Shown: piece after piece, positions 53,963-62,456 of the stretch
Layout of the letters: every line of letters begins with the position of its first letter
Position numbering within the stretch: position 1 is the stretch's first letter
Assembly (NCBI RefSeq): GCF_030705605.1
Contig: NZ_JAPCKK010000001.1
Location: forward strand, 62,001 to 126,000
Origin: Paenibacillus zeirhizosphaerae
GTDB taxonomy: Bacteria; Bacillota; Bacilli; Paenibacillales; Paenibacillaceae
Length of the DNA: 64,000 bases
Direction of reading: 5' to 3'
Notes under the pieces: generated by a model
The model's input: the letters and a program-made list of their open reading frames with translations, nothing else
Told to the model about the DNA's origin: nothing
Database searches by the model: none
Made by a program: the position numbers and the translations under genes

Positions 53963-56028
53963 ACAGTTGGCTGATCACAGGTTTCTCCTTCGGAATGTTC
54001 ATTCTGTTTATTATCGCTTTTGTTTTCATTGCCTTCGTGAGAAACGCGGAAGGCAGAAAGAAAAGCGATGTTTTTGAAAAGCTATTTGGGAAGAGGGCCA
54101 ATCGTCATCGCCTGAACCTGCTTTATCAGAGGTCATACGTTCAGTTTCAGCGACTTCCCTTGCTGCGGAAGTACATCTGGAAAATCCGCAAGCGGCTGGA
54201 GGTTCTGGATTCCTTCGACGAGTATGCGATACGCCGGCAGACCATGAACATTGCTTTTATTTCATTAAGCTCGACAACCATTCTGGTTCTGCTGTTCTGC
54301 CTGATTAGCCGGGACTTGCTCACGGTCTTTTTCATTCTCTTCGGTGCTGTGGTCTTGAACGGGGTGATGATCACCACCTTTGTGAACCGTGTCGAGGATC
54401 GGCTGTTGAAGCGGTCTATCACACTGTACGAGGATACAAGACATCAATTTCAGCGTACCAAGAATGTGGAGGAGGCTATTTATGAAGCCAGCCTTACTGC
54501 GCCTCATGAAGCCGCGCGGCATGGCGAGCGAATCTATGAAATCTTGACCGCCGATGATCAGCATAAGGCGTTGGACACTTATTATGAAGTGGCACCGAAC
54601 AAGTATTATAAGATGTTCACCGGATTTTCCTTTCTCGTATCTGAATTCGGGGATCGGATTGTCAGAAATTCATCTATGTATCTCAGTGCGATTACCAAGC
54701 TGATCCAGGACGTCAATTACGAAATTTTGCGAAGAGAGCGCCTGAACTATTTACTCAAGGGCTTATCGACGATTGTCGTACTTTCCGTGGTGTTTATAAA
54801 ACCGATAGAGCTATGGGCGAAAACCTATTTTCCCGTTATGAGCGATTTTTATTCGAGTAAGCTCGGTTTTTTCGTCAAAGTCTTCTTCTTTCTCGTCGTA
54901 CTGCTGTGTTATGCGTTGATCAAAAAGCTGCTGGCGAATGACGAGGCCAGGTATGTGGCGAAGACGGAGCGCGTTTTGTGGGAGAAGCTGCTGTATACCA
55001 AAATCACTCTGCTGCGCTGGGTGGTGGACCGCTTTGTACCCGCACCGCATAGAAAAGCCCACTTTCAGCTAACGGTACTCATCAAGGAAGCCAACTCCTA
55101 TCTCACGGTAGAGTGGCTGTATGTGCAGCGACTGCTTCTAAGCGGAATCATTTTGATAGGAACGGTCTCGATGTTTTTCTATATGCATTCTCTGTCCATC
55201 CATCATGTGCTCCATGATCCTTTACGGGGTACGGGAATATTCGGGAAGCTTGGCCCTGATGAGTTGGCGGCAGCGCAAAAGAATACCGATTTTGACCGCT
55301 CCGTTCTCGCAGCCATGGAAGATGCGGCAGAGGTCACCCCTTCCTCGCTGATTACGTTGGTAAGCACGTTAACACAGACCAGCAGCAATGATTCAACAAC
55401 CATTTATACGGCAAACCGAATCTATCAAAAATACGTGGAGATTCAGAATGAGTACTTCAAGTGGTGGGAGCTGCTGCTGTGTATGCTGCTGACCTGTGTA
55501 GCTTATTTTACACCTCTCTGGCTGCTGTATTTCCAGAAAAAGATCCGGTATATGGAGATGCAGGACGAGGTGGATCAGTTCCATACGATGATTTCCATCC
55601 TGGCTCAGTTTGAAAGAATGGATGTGGAAACGGTGCTTGAGTGGATGGAGAGATACAGCGTTATTTTCAAAGACCCGATAAAAAACTGTCTGAATAACTT
55701 CAGCAGCGGTCAGGAAGAAGCTCTTGAAATACTGGGTGAAGATGTGGCCTTTGAACCATTTGTCAGGATTGTTGAGAAGCTGAGGTTAGCGGTTGAGAAA
55801 ATCCCGCTGCTTCAGGCCTTTGATGATTTGGAGCTGACGAAGGAGTATTACGCCGAAAAACGCAAAGAGCACTTCAATCGGCTGATTGAGCGGAAGGCAT
55901 TCTGGGGCAGAATCTTCGGATTGGCACCATCCATGTACTTAATCTTTCTTTATCTGGTACTCCCAATGCTCTATCTCAGTATGACACAAGCTGGGGCATC
56001 GTTTGAGCAAATACAGAATGTGCAGTGA
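53959..56028 (+). CDS. TadB-TadC-like fused membrane platform protein
   Basis: A 689-residue membrane protein. Two type-II-secretion-F-like halves are visible. The first has helices near 1-25 and 90-135, a cytoplasmic helical bundle ('LYEDTRHQFQRTKNVEEAIYEA' region) and helices near 260-325. The second has helices near 385-405 and 500-525, a bundle ('QDEVDQFHTMISILAQFERMDV' region) and a final pair near 655-680. TadB and TadC are normally separate proteins of about 300 residues; here they appear joined. ATG 53959 follows GGAAGGTG and overlaps the CpaF-like stop as ATGA. Confidence 0.72.
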   Translation: MNSWLITGFSFGMFILFIIAFVFIAFVRNAEGRKKSDVFEKLFGKRANRHRLNLLYQRSYVQFQRLPLLRKYIWKIRKRLEVLDSFDEYAIRRQTMNIAFISLSSTTILVLLFCLISRDLLTVFFILFGAVVLNGVMITTFVNRVEDRLLKRSITLYEDTRHQFQRTKNVEEAIYEASLTAPHEAARHGERIYEILTADDQHKALDTYYEVAPNKYYKMFTGFSFLVSEFGDRIVRNSSMYLSAITKLIQDVNYEILRRERLNYLLKGLSTIVVLSVVFIKPIELWAKTYFPVMSDFYSSKLGFFVKVFFFLVVLLCYALIKKLLANDEARYVAKTERVLWEKLLYTKITLLRWVVDRFVPAPHRKAHFQLTVLIKEANSYLTVEWLYVQRLLLSGIILIGTVSMFFYMHSLSIHHVLHDPLRGTGIFGKLGPDELAAAQKNTDFDRSVLAAMEDAAEVTPSSLITLVSTLTQTSSNDSTTIYTANRIYQKYVEIQNEYFKWWELLLCMLLTCVAYFTPLWLLYFQKKIRYMEMQDEVDQFHTMISILAQFERMDVETVLEWMERYSVIFKDPIKNCLNNFSSGQEEALEILGEDVAFEPFVRIVEKLRLAVEKIPLLQAFDDLELTKEYYAEKRKEHFNRLIERKAFWGRIFGLAPSMYLIFLYLVLPMLYLSMTQAGASFEQIQNVQ

Positions 56029-56073
56029 TTCGATTTTTTTAAATTCTATAGTTACCAAAGGAGAGTATGAAAT

Positions 56074-56490
56074 ATGGGCACAGCAGCAAAAGCATTAGTC
56101 GGAGCGGCAGGTCTCTTTCTGGCCATCGCCCTCATCACGTTGAGTGTAACTCTGTTCGGCACGGCCCAGGAGGGAGCCAAACAAGCGCAGACTGAATTTT
56201 CCGGTATTCAGACCGAGCTGTCGGGGCAGGCGTATGCGGGTTATGACAATACCATTTTGACCGGCAGCCAGGTGGTCAACACTATTCGTAAATTCGGCAA
56301 TAAAGAAAATTTTACGATCAAGGTGTCGACGAACAAGAACAGGAGCGGAACCACCTACACCAAAGGCAGCATTGGGGGGACTACGGATGTAACATCCAAT
56401 GAGTACGTCAACCCGTCAGGTCAATTTAAAGGCTTAGTCATGCGTGACGAGAACAATGTGGTGACAGGTATTGAGTTTACGCAAAGCTAA
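56074..56490 (+). CDS. Small single-pass membrane protein, pseudopilin-like (1)
   Basis: A 138-residue protein with an N-terminal hydrophobic helix (about 7-29: 'ALVGAAGLFLAIALITLSVTLFG') and a polar extracellular part ('TGSQVVNTIRKFGNKENFTIKVST'). The layout recalls pilins, but the helix starts almost at the N-terminus with no clear prepilin-peptidase site. ATG 56074 follows AAAGGAGAGTATGAAAT. 'GSQVVNTI' has a counterpart ('GSAVMQSI') in the next protein, so the two are likely paralogues. Placed last in the assembly genes, it is a candidate for the assembled subunit. Confidence 0.6.
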   Translation: MGTAAKALVGAAGLFLAIALITLSVTLFGTAQEGAKQAQTEFSGIQTELSGQAYAGYDNTILTGSQVVNTIRKFGNKENFTIKVSTNKNRSGTTYTKGSIGGTTDVTSNEYVNPSGQFKGLVMRDENNVVTGIEFTQS

Positions 56491-56507
56491 TGGGTGAATA
56501 AACAGAT

Positions 56508-56891
56508 ATGAATATTACAGCTAAAATGCTGTTCACTGCGGCCGGCTTCCTGCTCTTCATCAGTGCGGCCGTTTCCGGGATCGGATTGTTTCGCGAAAAT
56601 CATCAGGCCCTTGGCGAGGTAAATGCTGTAATGGATAGTCGTGACCGAAATTTGGTCGTAATGCCTGTGATTGAAGAGGAAGAAAGGATCAGCGGCTCGG
56701 CTGTTATGCAGTCCATATTCCAAATCGCGGAGCTTGGGGCGGATATCCAGGTGGATGGCTATCTTTTTTCCAAAGACGTCATTATAGAAGAGACAGACGT
56801 TTCCATGATTGCTCCTCAGGCTGTATACAGCACAGCGTATCAAAGGAATGGTGATGGCGTACTGCAACGAGTGATATTTAGAAAACAATGA
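56508..56891 (+). CDS. Small single-pass membrane protein, pseudopilin-like (2)
   Basis: A 127-residue protein with an N-terminal helix (about 6-27: 'KMLFTAAGFLLFISAAVSGIGLF') and an acidic outer part. 'ISGSAVMQSIFQIAELGADIQV' parallels 'LTGSQVVNTIRKF' of the preceding protein. No clear ribosome site is close before ATG 56508, although the gene is 17 bp from the previous stop, so reinitiation is possible. Function not known. Confidence 0.55.
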   Translation: MNITAKMLFTAAGFLLFISAAVSGIGLFRENHQALGEVNAVMDSRDRNLVVMPVIEEEERISGSAVMQSIFQIAELGADIQVDGYLFSKDVIIEETDVSMIAPQAVYSTAYQRNGDGVLQRVIFRKQ

Positions 56892-56907
56892 GGGACGGAG
56901 ATTGGAA

Positions 56908-57459
56908 ATGGCCAGGTACGTGCTTTATCCATTTGCCATTATACTTGCTTGTCTGCTGCTCTATTTCTATCCTATGCAAGCGGCGTATCAGCAGCAAGAT
57001 CAAATCGCGTACAACCTTGCTTACCAAGCAACTTCCAATTTTGTGGATTCTGTCCGCAACAAAGGGTACATTACACCGGCAATGTATAACGATTTTACGA
57101 GGGAGCTTGGTACCTCTAATCTATATGATATTCAGATGGAGCATAGGGCAAAGCAGTACAATCCGGTCTATTTGGACCCGCTGGACGCCACTACCTTTAC
57201 CGGAAAAACAGATGTTTATTATGATGCCCGGTACACGAAAAGTATTTTGGCATCTCTATTCCCAGGGGGGAGCAGCTCTGATTTAGCGGAAAGTCGGCGG
57301 TATTACATGCGGGAGGGGGATTTTTTCTCTGTAACGGTGAGAAATACGAATACTACAAAGGCTTCCCTGCTGCATAACTTCCTGACCAATGATCAAACTG
57401 GAGACTCAACGCGGGTCTATATCCCTTACGGAGGGATGATACTGAATGAAGATTATTAG
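56908..57459 (+). CDS. Small single-pass membrane protein of the Tad-like locus (3)
   Basis: A 183-residue protein with an N-terminal membrane helix (about 4-24: 'YVLYPFAIILACLLLYFYP') and a periplasm-like outer domain rich in Tyr, Asp and Asn. 'AYNLAYQATSNFVDSVRNKGYIT' recalls the region after the helix in TadE/TadF-type minor pilins. I start at ATG 56908, 7 bases after GGGACGGAG; a TTG at 56902 is too close. It overlaps the next gene by 14 bp. Confidence 0.58.
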   Translation: MARYVLYPFAIILACLLLYFYPMQAAYQQQDQIAYNLAYQATSNFVDSVRNKGYITPAMYNDFTRELGTSNLYDIQMEHRAKQYNPVYLDPLDATTFTGKTDVYYDARYTKSILASLFPGGSSSDLAESRRYYMREGDFFSVTVRNTNTTKASLLHNFLTNDQTGDSTRVYIPYGGMILNEDY

Positions 57460-58426
57460 CTGGTCTCTTGTGTTTGTGATGATTGTATTTCCGCTTTTCT
57501 TTGAAAATAATCTGCGGGTGCTGGAACAGGAAAGAACGCTGGAAAAAATGGTTCTGTATGACGGGGCTGTGCGGACGGCTGTACAGGATGCTGCTTTTGC
57601 GCTTCAGTTGAACGAGAGTCAGGATATGGAGAGCAGTTATGATTTTGTGAAAAGGATACGTGCCAATAAAGAGCTGGCCGTTGAGGCTTTTTACGAGACG
57701 CTGTTTAACAATGTTGGAATCCGCGACGATGAAACCGCTCAGGGGATGCTCAAAACGTACATTCCCCTGATTGCGGTGGTTGATTACGACGGTCTTTGGG
57801 TGTACACCAACGAAACTTTCAGGAATGAAAGAGGAGAAAACGTCAATAAGCAAGTATGGAAAGCCCGAAAGCCGTTTGCTTATGTGGATGATCAGGGGAA
57901 CAGCCTCTCTTTTACGCTGGATGACTATGTGTATGTCTATGACGCAGCAGCCCAAATATGGTTTGAGGGCACAAGAGCGGACGTCTCGCTTCTTACCAGC
58001 CATCGAATAGCTTTGCTTGAAGATCAGGAGCTTTTTGAACAGGTTCGCAGAACTACGATTATATCAGTTTTGCAGGATAATCTGGCATATTATACAAATT
58101 CCTACAATGAGTATGTACGTAATCTAGGCATTACCTATACGTTTACGCTTCCGCACGTGGATCAGGAAGAATGGAATAACACCATTAACGATGTTGGGGT
58201 AATTTCCTTTATTCAAGGTGTGCCGGTTGGACTGAATCGTTATAACAGCTACGCGCTCGGCGGCAGCAGGCTGATTAAAAGTACGGAGATATTCGGTTAT
58301 TTGGAAAATGGCATCAAAGTCTATTACCGTGCCTCTGACAACTATCAAGGAGAAATCGTAGAAAAGTTCACAAGCGAGAAAGAGGCGGCTTTGGCCGGTT
58401 ACTTTCCGGGCAGCGCAATAAAATAA
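57446..58426 (+). CDS. Single-pass membrane protein of the Tad-like locus (4)
   Basis: A 326-residue protein with a short N-terminal hydrophobic segment (about 3-19: 'IISWSLVFVMIVFPLFF'), a helical stalk ('NNLRVLEQERTLEKMVLYD') and a mixed outer domain ('LIAVVDYDGLWVYTNETF', 'FTLDDYVYVYDA'). The layout resembles a large minor pilin or tip protein. It starts inside the end of the preceding gene (14 bp overlap), implying coupled, perhaps stoichiometric, synthesis. Not recognised by family. Confidence 0.58.
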   Translation: MKIISWSLVFVMIVFPLFFENNLRVLEQERTLEKMVLYDGAVRTAVQDAAFALQLNESQDMESSYDFVKRIRANKELAVEAFYETLFNNVGIRDDETAQGMLKTYIPLIAVVDYDGLWVYTNETFRNERGENVNKQVWKARKPFAYVDDQGNSLSFTLDDYVYVYDAAAQIWFEGTRADVSLLTSHRIALLEDQELFEQVRRTTIISVLQDNLAYYTNSYNEYVRNLGITYTFTLPHVDQEEWNNTINDVGVISFIQGVPVGLNRYNSYALGGSRLIKSTEIFGYLENGIKVYYRASDNYQGEIVEKFTSEKEAALAGYFPGSAIK

Positions 58427-58479
58427 TTTGACAGATTAGATTTCGAGAGACTTGCATTTATAAAGAGGGGGGAAGAGGA

Positions 58480-60114
58480 TTGTTTGGGCTACAGAGAGAT
58501 TTTGCGCTGAACGGCGGTACATTTATGATTGTCAAACAGGAGCCTGACTTTAGGGTGACCGATCTCAATCCGGTCCAGAGCGGTATGGTTACGTCAAACC
58601 GGATTCAGGGATTGTTAGGCGTTATGGTTAAAGAAGTGGATTTCCGGATCGAATTGCAGTATGACATTACCGGACAACGGATGCTGTCTCATTTATGGAA
58701 GAACGGCAATATTTCAATGAGTTTGTTTTACGAAGTAATCTACCGAATTGCAGATACACTGCATAATTGCGGACAATATATGCTCGATATAAATCGTTTC
58801 ATTTTGCATGAAGAGTATATGTTTATTTCGGAAAGCGAACGATCCCGCAGTGTCAGCCTGACATATGTGCCAGTGCGGAGAAACTTGTATGAAGGTACTG
58901 CAGGTGCACAATTGAAGCAGCTTATCATTCGAATGATAAGCTGCGTCTCTGAATTGGAAGGTGATGGTGTACAGCGGATACTCCAAGTCTGCGATGGGGA
59001 ACTGTTTAATCCCGGCAAGCTGAAAGAGGTGCTGCTTCAATATATCCATCCCGAAACCGGTACCAGGACAAAAGGGAACGTGCACAGCCATGGTGCAACG
59101 GAATCCGGCGAGGATGTAAATGCCGACCGGAAGCCGCAGGTATTGAGAGCGAGGCAGGACAACAGCTCCATTCAGGAAAAGGACTTGGATAAGCCTTCTT
59201 CCGCAGCCAATATTTTGCCAATCCGGGAGCCAGGCTCATATACGGCATTCACAACTGCCAACAAACGAGAGGAGCCTGACGACGTTAGCGAGGATGAAGA
59301 AGAAGATGGCTATGAGCCAGAAACAGCACTTTACAAATACCGTTTGTACATAGCTTTGGGTTGTTTATTGGGTGCTGCGGTAATCTGGAAATACGTGTAC
59401 CTTGAAGCTCCGAGCACCATCCGACTGTTGATCTGTGCCTTGATAACGGCAGGCATGGCCGCCCTTGCATTAATTGCGTGGCAGGGATGGAGCCTGACGG
59501 GATGGTTCAGAAGAGGACAAGACCTGGATCCGGAGGATATCCCAGATGAAGAAGCTTCGGAGCCGGCCGGTCCTCTGCGCAGGAGGTTTCGTTTTTCGTC
59601 AGAGCGGGAGGATGAGGGCCAAGAGCCATGGAGATGGTCGGTACAGGAAAAAGCACCTCAGCCTGAATATCGGCGGCTCGACGTCGAGGAGGCGAACAGG
59701 TATAACACGTTCGAGGAGGTTCATGATGTGCCCGATTCTCCACTAAGTCCGGCAACCACACTGCTTCAGGATAAACGCGTCGATATTCCGTCTTCGGTAC
59801 GCCCGGGTGCCTACTTGAGAAGGGTGGCGGGCAAGTCAGACCCGGCAGAGAATATCCCGGTCAGTTCAGGCAGCTTTATTATCGGCCGCTCTCAGGAAAT
59901 AGCCCAGTATGTAGAGGATACGGAGGGGGTATCCAGGTCACACGTCGAACTGAGCCTAAATGGAAGCGGACATAAGCATGTTTTGAAGGACTTAGCTTCT
60001 ACGAACGGTACCCGGTTAAACGGCGACCCGATGGTCCCGTATAAGGAGTATCCGCTCGATGACGGAGACACCTTTGAACTTGCTGGCGTGGCTTATACTT
60101 ATTACGCAGCCTGA
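58480..60114 (+). CDS. Membrane FHA-domain protein (DUF6382-like N-terminus)
   Basis: A 544-residue protein. Residues 1-190 form a conserved-looking soluble domain ('FMIVKQEPDFRVTDLNPVQ' region) like DUF6382. A Glu/Asp-rich linker leads to two membrane helices (about 288-345: 'LYIALGCLLGAAVIWKYVYL', 'LLICALITAGMAALALIAW'), a second charged linker, and a C-terminal FHA domain (about 445-544) with 'FIIGRS', 'VSRSHVEL' and 'STNGTRLNG', the phosphothreonine-binding signature. Start is TTG 58480 after GGGGGGAAGAGGA; ATG 58528 is an alternative. It closes the Tad-like locus. Confidence 0.82.
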   Translation: MFGLQRDFALNGGTFMIVKQEPDFRVTDLNPVQSGMVTSNRIQGLLGVMVKEVDFRIELQYDITGQRMLSHLWKNGNISMSLFYEVIYRIADTLHNCGQYMLDINRFILHEEYMFISESERSRSVSLTYVPVRRNLYEGTAGAQLKQLIIRMISCVSELEGDGVQRILQVCDGELFNPGKLKEVLLQYIHPETGTRTKGNVHSHGATESGEDVNADRKPQVLRARQDNSSIQEKDLDKPSSAANILPIREPGSYTAFTTANKREEPDDVSEDEEEDGYEPETALYKYRLYIALGCLLGAAVIWKYVYLEAPSTIRLLICALITAGMAALALIAWQGWSLTGWFRRGQDLDPEDIPDEEASEPAGPLRRRFRFSSEREDEGQEPWRWSVQEKAPQPEYRRLDVEEANRYNTFEEVHDVPDSPLSPATTLLQDKRVDIPSSVRPGAYLRRVAGKSDPAENIPVSSGSFIIGRSQEIAQYVEDTEGVSRSHVELSLNGSGHKHVLKDLASTNGTRLNGDPMVPYKEYPLDDGDTFELAGVAYTYYAA

Positions 60115-60150
60115 TAAGACTTCCTGCGGTATTCTCCTATTCGCGAAGGG

Positions 60151-61065
60151 TTAGTCCGACTGTTCCTTGGCATACAGGTCCTCAAGAGCTTGCTTCAAAT
60201 CTGGAAATAGGAATGTGAAGCCGTGATCCAGCAGCTTTTTGGGGACCACCCTTTGGCCTTGCAGCACGATGATACTCATTTCACCGAGCGCCGCTCTAAT
60301 CAGAAGGGAAGGTACAGAAAACCAATGGGGGCGACGATACACGGAGGCAATCGTTCTGCCAAATTCGTCATTGGTTACGGGAGTTGGGGCAGATGAATTC
60401 ACTGCACCGGATATGGATTTGTCGTGGAGACAATGATCCACAATCCTGACCATATCGGCTATATGAATCCAGGTGGTCCACTGCCGTCCGCTGCCGATCC
60501 GGCCCCCGAATCCCAGGCGATAAGGCAGCTTTAATAGAGGAAGTGCCCCTTTTTCATGTCCAAGCACCATGCTGATCCGCAGCTTTACAAGTCTGACTCC
60601 TATTCCTTGGAAGGCTTCCGCTGCGGCTTCCCACTGTTCAGTAACCCTTGACGGAAAGTCTGTGGGCCTGTTCGGGCTGGATTCATCAAATTCCTCCGTT
60701 TCGGATGTTCCGTAAATCGACATGGCTGAAGCCTGAATAATGACCTCGGGCTTCTTGTCGAGCTGCTCGATAGCCTTGGCCAATGCCGCGATGCTGCCGA
60801 CTCTCGACTGAATAATCCGGTGTTTGGCGCTTTTCGTCCAGAGCTGGTTCAGACTCTCTCCGGACAGGTTGACGATCGCATTCACTCCTCCAATCCGTTG
60901 CGGATTAAGCTCTAGCTCATCCCAGCTTATGTACTGAAGCTGATGTCCTAAGGTGCGCTCCGGTCGCCGCCGTGTCACAATTATAATTTCATGACCCGCC
61001 TCCAACCAGTGCTCGATCAGCGCACTTCCAATAAATCCGGTACCTCCGCAGACAGCAATTTTTAT
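60151..61065 (-). CDS. TIGR01777-family NAD-dependent epimerase-like protein with apparent ATA start
   Basis: An extended short-chain dehydrogenase-like protein of about 304 residues, related to YfhF/SulA-type proteins ('RLVKLRISMVLGHEKGALP', 'GSGRQWTTWIHIADMVRI', 'GAVNSSAPTPVTNDEFG'). The Rossmann motif 'IKIAVCGGTGFIGSALIEHW' lies upstream of the first standard start (TTG 61005, which would delete it). Between the in-frame TGA and this motif the only candidate codons are ATC, ATC and ATA (61065). ATA is 9 bases after AGGGAG, a proper spacing. Either AUA initiates, or a base differs from an original ATG. The function of the family is unclear. Confidence 0.78.
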   Translation of the reverse strand: MKIAVCGGTGFIGSALIEHWLEAGHEIIIVTRRRPERTLGHQLQYISWDELELNPQRIGGVNAIVNLSGESLNQLWTKSAKHRIIQSRVGSIAALAKAIEQLDKKPEVIIQASAMSIYGTSETEEFDESSPNRPTDFPSRVTEQWEAAAEAFQGIGVRLVKLRISMVLGHEKGALPLLKLPYRLGFGGRIGSGRQWTTWIHIADMVRIVDHCLHDKSISGAVNSSAPTPVTNDEFGRTIASVYRRPHWFSVPSLLIRAALGEMSIIVLQGQRVVPKKLLDHGFTFLFPDLKQALEDLYAKEQSD

Positions 61066-61303
61066 GGTGATGATCTCCCTTCAGACCAGCCTCCGATATC
61101 GACGTATCGGTCAGGTTATATTTTCCAATTTATTTCTCCTACTATGTAAGAATATAACTTGTTTTTAGCGCCCGGACAAATCTTACTGGAGTGCTCTTCC
61201 TGGTTCTGTTTTCCAAAAACGGTTGGCCGTCATGTTCATCGTTGTTAGATTTTCATAATCACGTTAAAATAAGGAGATATTCGAAGGTAAGGGGGGAAGA
61301 AAG

Positions 61304-62431
61304 ATGCTGAAGATTGGTTCTCACGTATCTTTTTCTGACAAGGGATTGTTAAGCGCGACCAAAGAGGCATCACTCTACGGTTCCAGTTCGTTCATGATAT
61401 ATACAGGTGCACCGCAGAATACGCGCCGCAAGCCGATGGAATCCATGTATCTGGATGAAGGGAAGCAGTTGATGAAAGAGCTGGGCATGGAAGAGATTGT
61501 TGTTCACGCCCCATATATTATCAATCTGGGTTCTTACAAAGAAAATACGTACGAGCTTGCTGTGAGCTTTTTGCAGGAAGAAATCCGTAGAACCCATGCA
61601 ATCGGAGTCCGGAATATTGTACTTCACCCGGGGGCCTACACGGATAAAGATCCGGAATACGGCATCAACCGGATTGCGGAAGGTCTAAATGAAGTTCTGA
61701 ACGGAGTCAAAGAGACCGACGTCAACATTGCACTTGAAACGATGGCCGGTAAAGGTACGGAAATAGGCCGCAGCTTCGAAGAGCTCGCCGCCATTATGGA
61801 CAAGGTGGAGTATAATGAACGCCTGACCGTATGCATGGACACCTGTCATATTCATGATGCGGGTTATGACATCGTTAACAATCTGGATGGTGTCCTTGAA
61901 GAGTTTGATAGAATTGTCGGTCTGGATCGCATCGCGGTGGTTCACCTGAACGACAGTAAAAATCCCGCAGCAGCCGGAAAGGACCGCCATGCCCCGATCG
62001 GATCGGGATGGATCGGCTTTGAGACTATCCGCAATGTGGTTCATCATGATGCGCTCAAAGGCCGCCCTTTTATTCTTGAGACACCTTGGATTGGTAAAGA
62101 CGCCAAAACGCAGCGCCCGATGTATGAGGCCGAAATAGCGCTTCTGCGCGGAGATGTTGCAGAGCGCTTTGGTCAGGATTTTATGAACCAGATTGAAGAT
62201 CTGCATTCTTTTTTTAGCAAGCAGGACGTGGACTCGCGTCAGTTTGTGCTTGATACCTGGACTCTGCTAAAGAACGATGCGAAAGCCAAAAAAGCAGACC
62301 CTCGTGAACCGCTCGAGCGTTTGTATGATCAAGTTGCTGAAGCTGGTCTCTTTACCGAGTTGACAGAAGAGCAGATTAATCATCGACTGATTGCCTGGTT
62401 AGCCGGCAAACAGTTGCTGGTGAATGCATAA
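61304..62431 (+). CDS. nfo: Endonuclease IV (deoxyribonuclease IV) with C-terminal extension
   Basis: Repairs abasic sites in DNA by cutting 5' to the lesion with a three-zinc centre. The TIM-barrel signatures are present: 'KIGSHVSFS', '[10 protein letters not shown]', 'LHPGAY', '[13 protein letters not shown]', '[13 protein letters not shown]', 'VVHLNDSK', '[11 protein letters not shown]' and 'ILETPW'. The usual enzyme ends near residue 285; this one continues for about 85 helical residues ('[20 protein letters not shown]' region) to 375. ATG 61304 follows AAGGGGGGAAGAAAG. The preceding 61066-61303 gap shows no gene. Confidence 0.92.
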   Translation: MLKIGSHVSFSDKGLLSATKEASLYGSSSFMIYTGAPQNTRRKPMESMYLDEGKQLMKELGMEEIVVHAPYIINLGSYKENTYELAVSFLQEEIRRTHAIGVRNIVLHPGAYTDKDPEYGINRIAEGLNEVLNGVKETDVNIALETMAGKGTEIGRSFEELAAIMDKVEYNERLTVCMDTCHIHDAGYDIVNNLDGVLEEFDRIVGLDRIAVVHLNDSKNPAAAGKDRHAPIGSGWIGFETIRNVVHHDALKGRPFILETPWIGKDAKTQRPMYEAEIALLRGDVAERFGQDFMNQIEDLHSFFSKQDVDSRQFVLDTWTLLKNDAKAKKADPREPLERLYDQVAEAGLFTELTEEQINHRLIAWLAGKQLLVNA

Positions 62432-62456
62432 GAAGTTTAGGAGGGTCTACAGAAAG

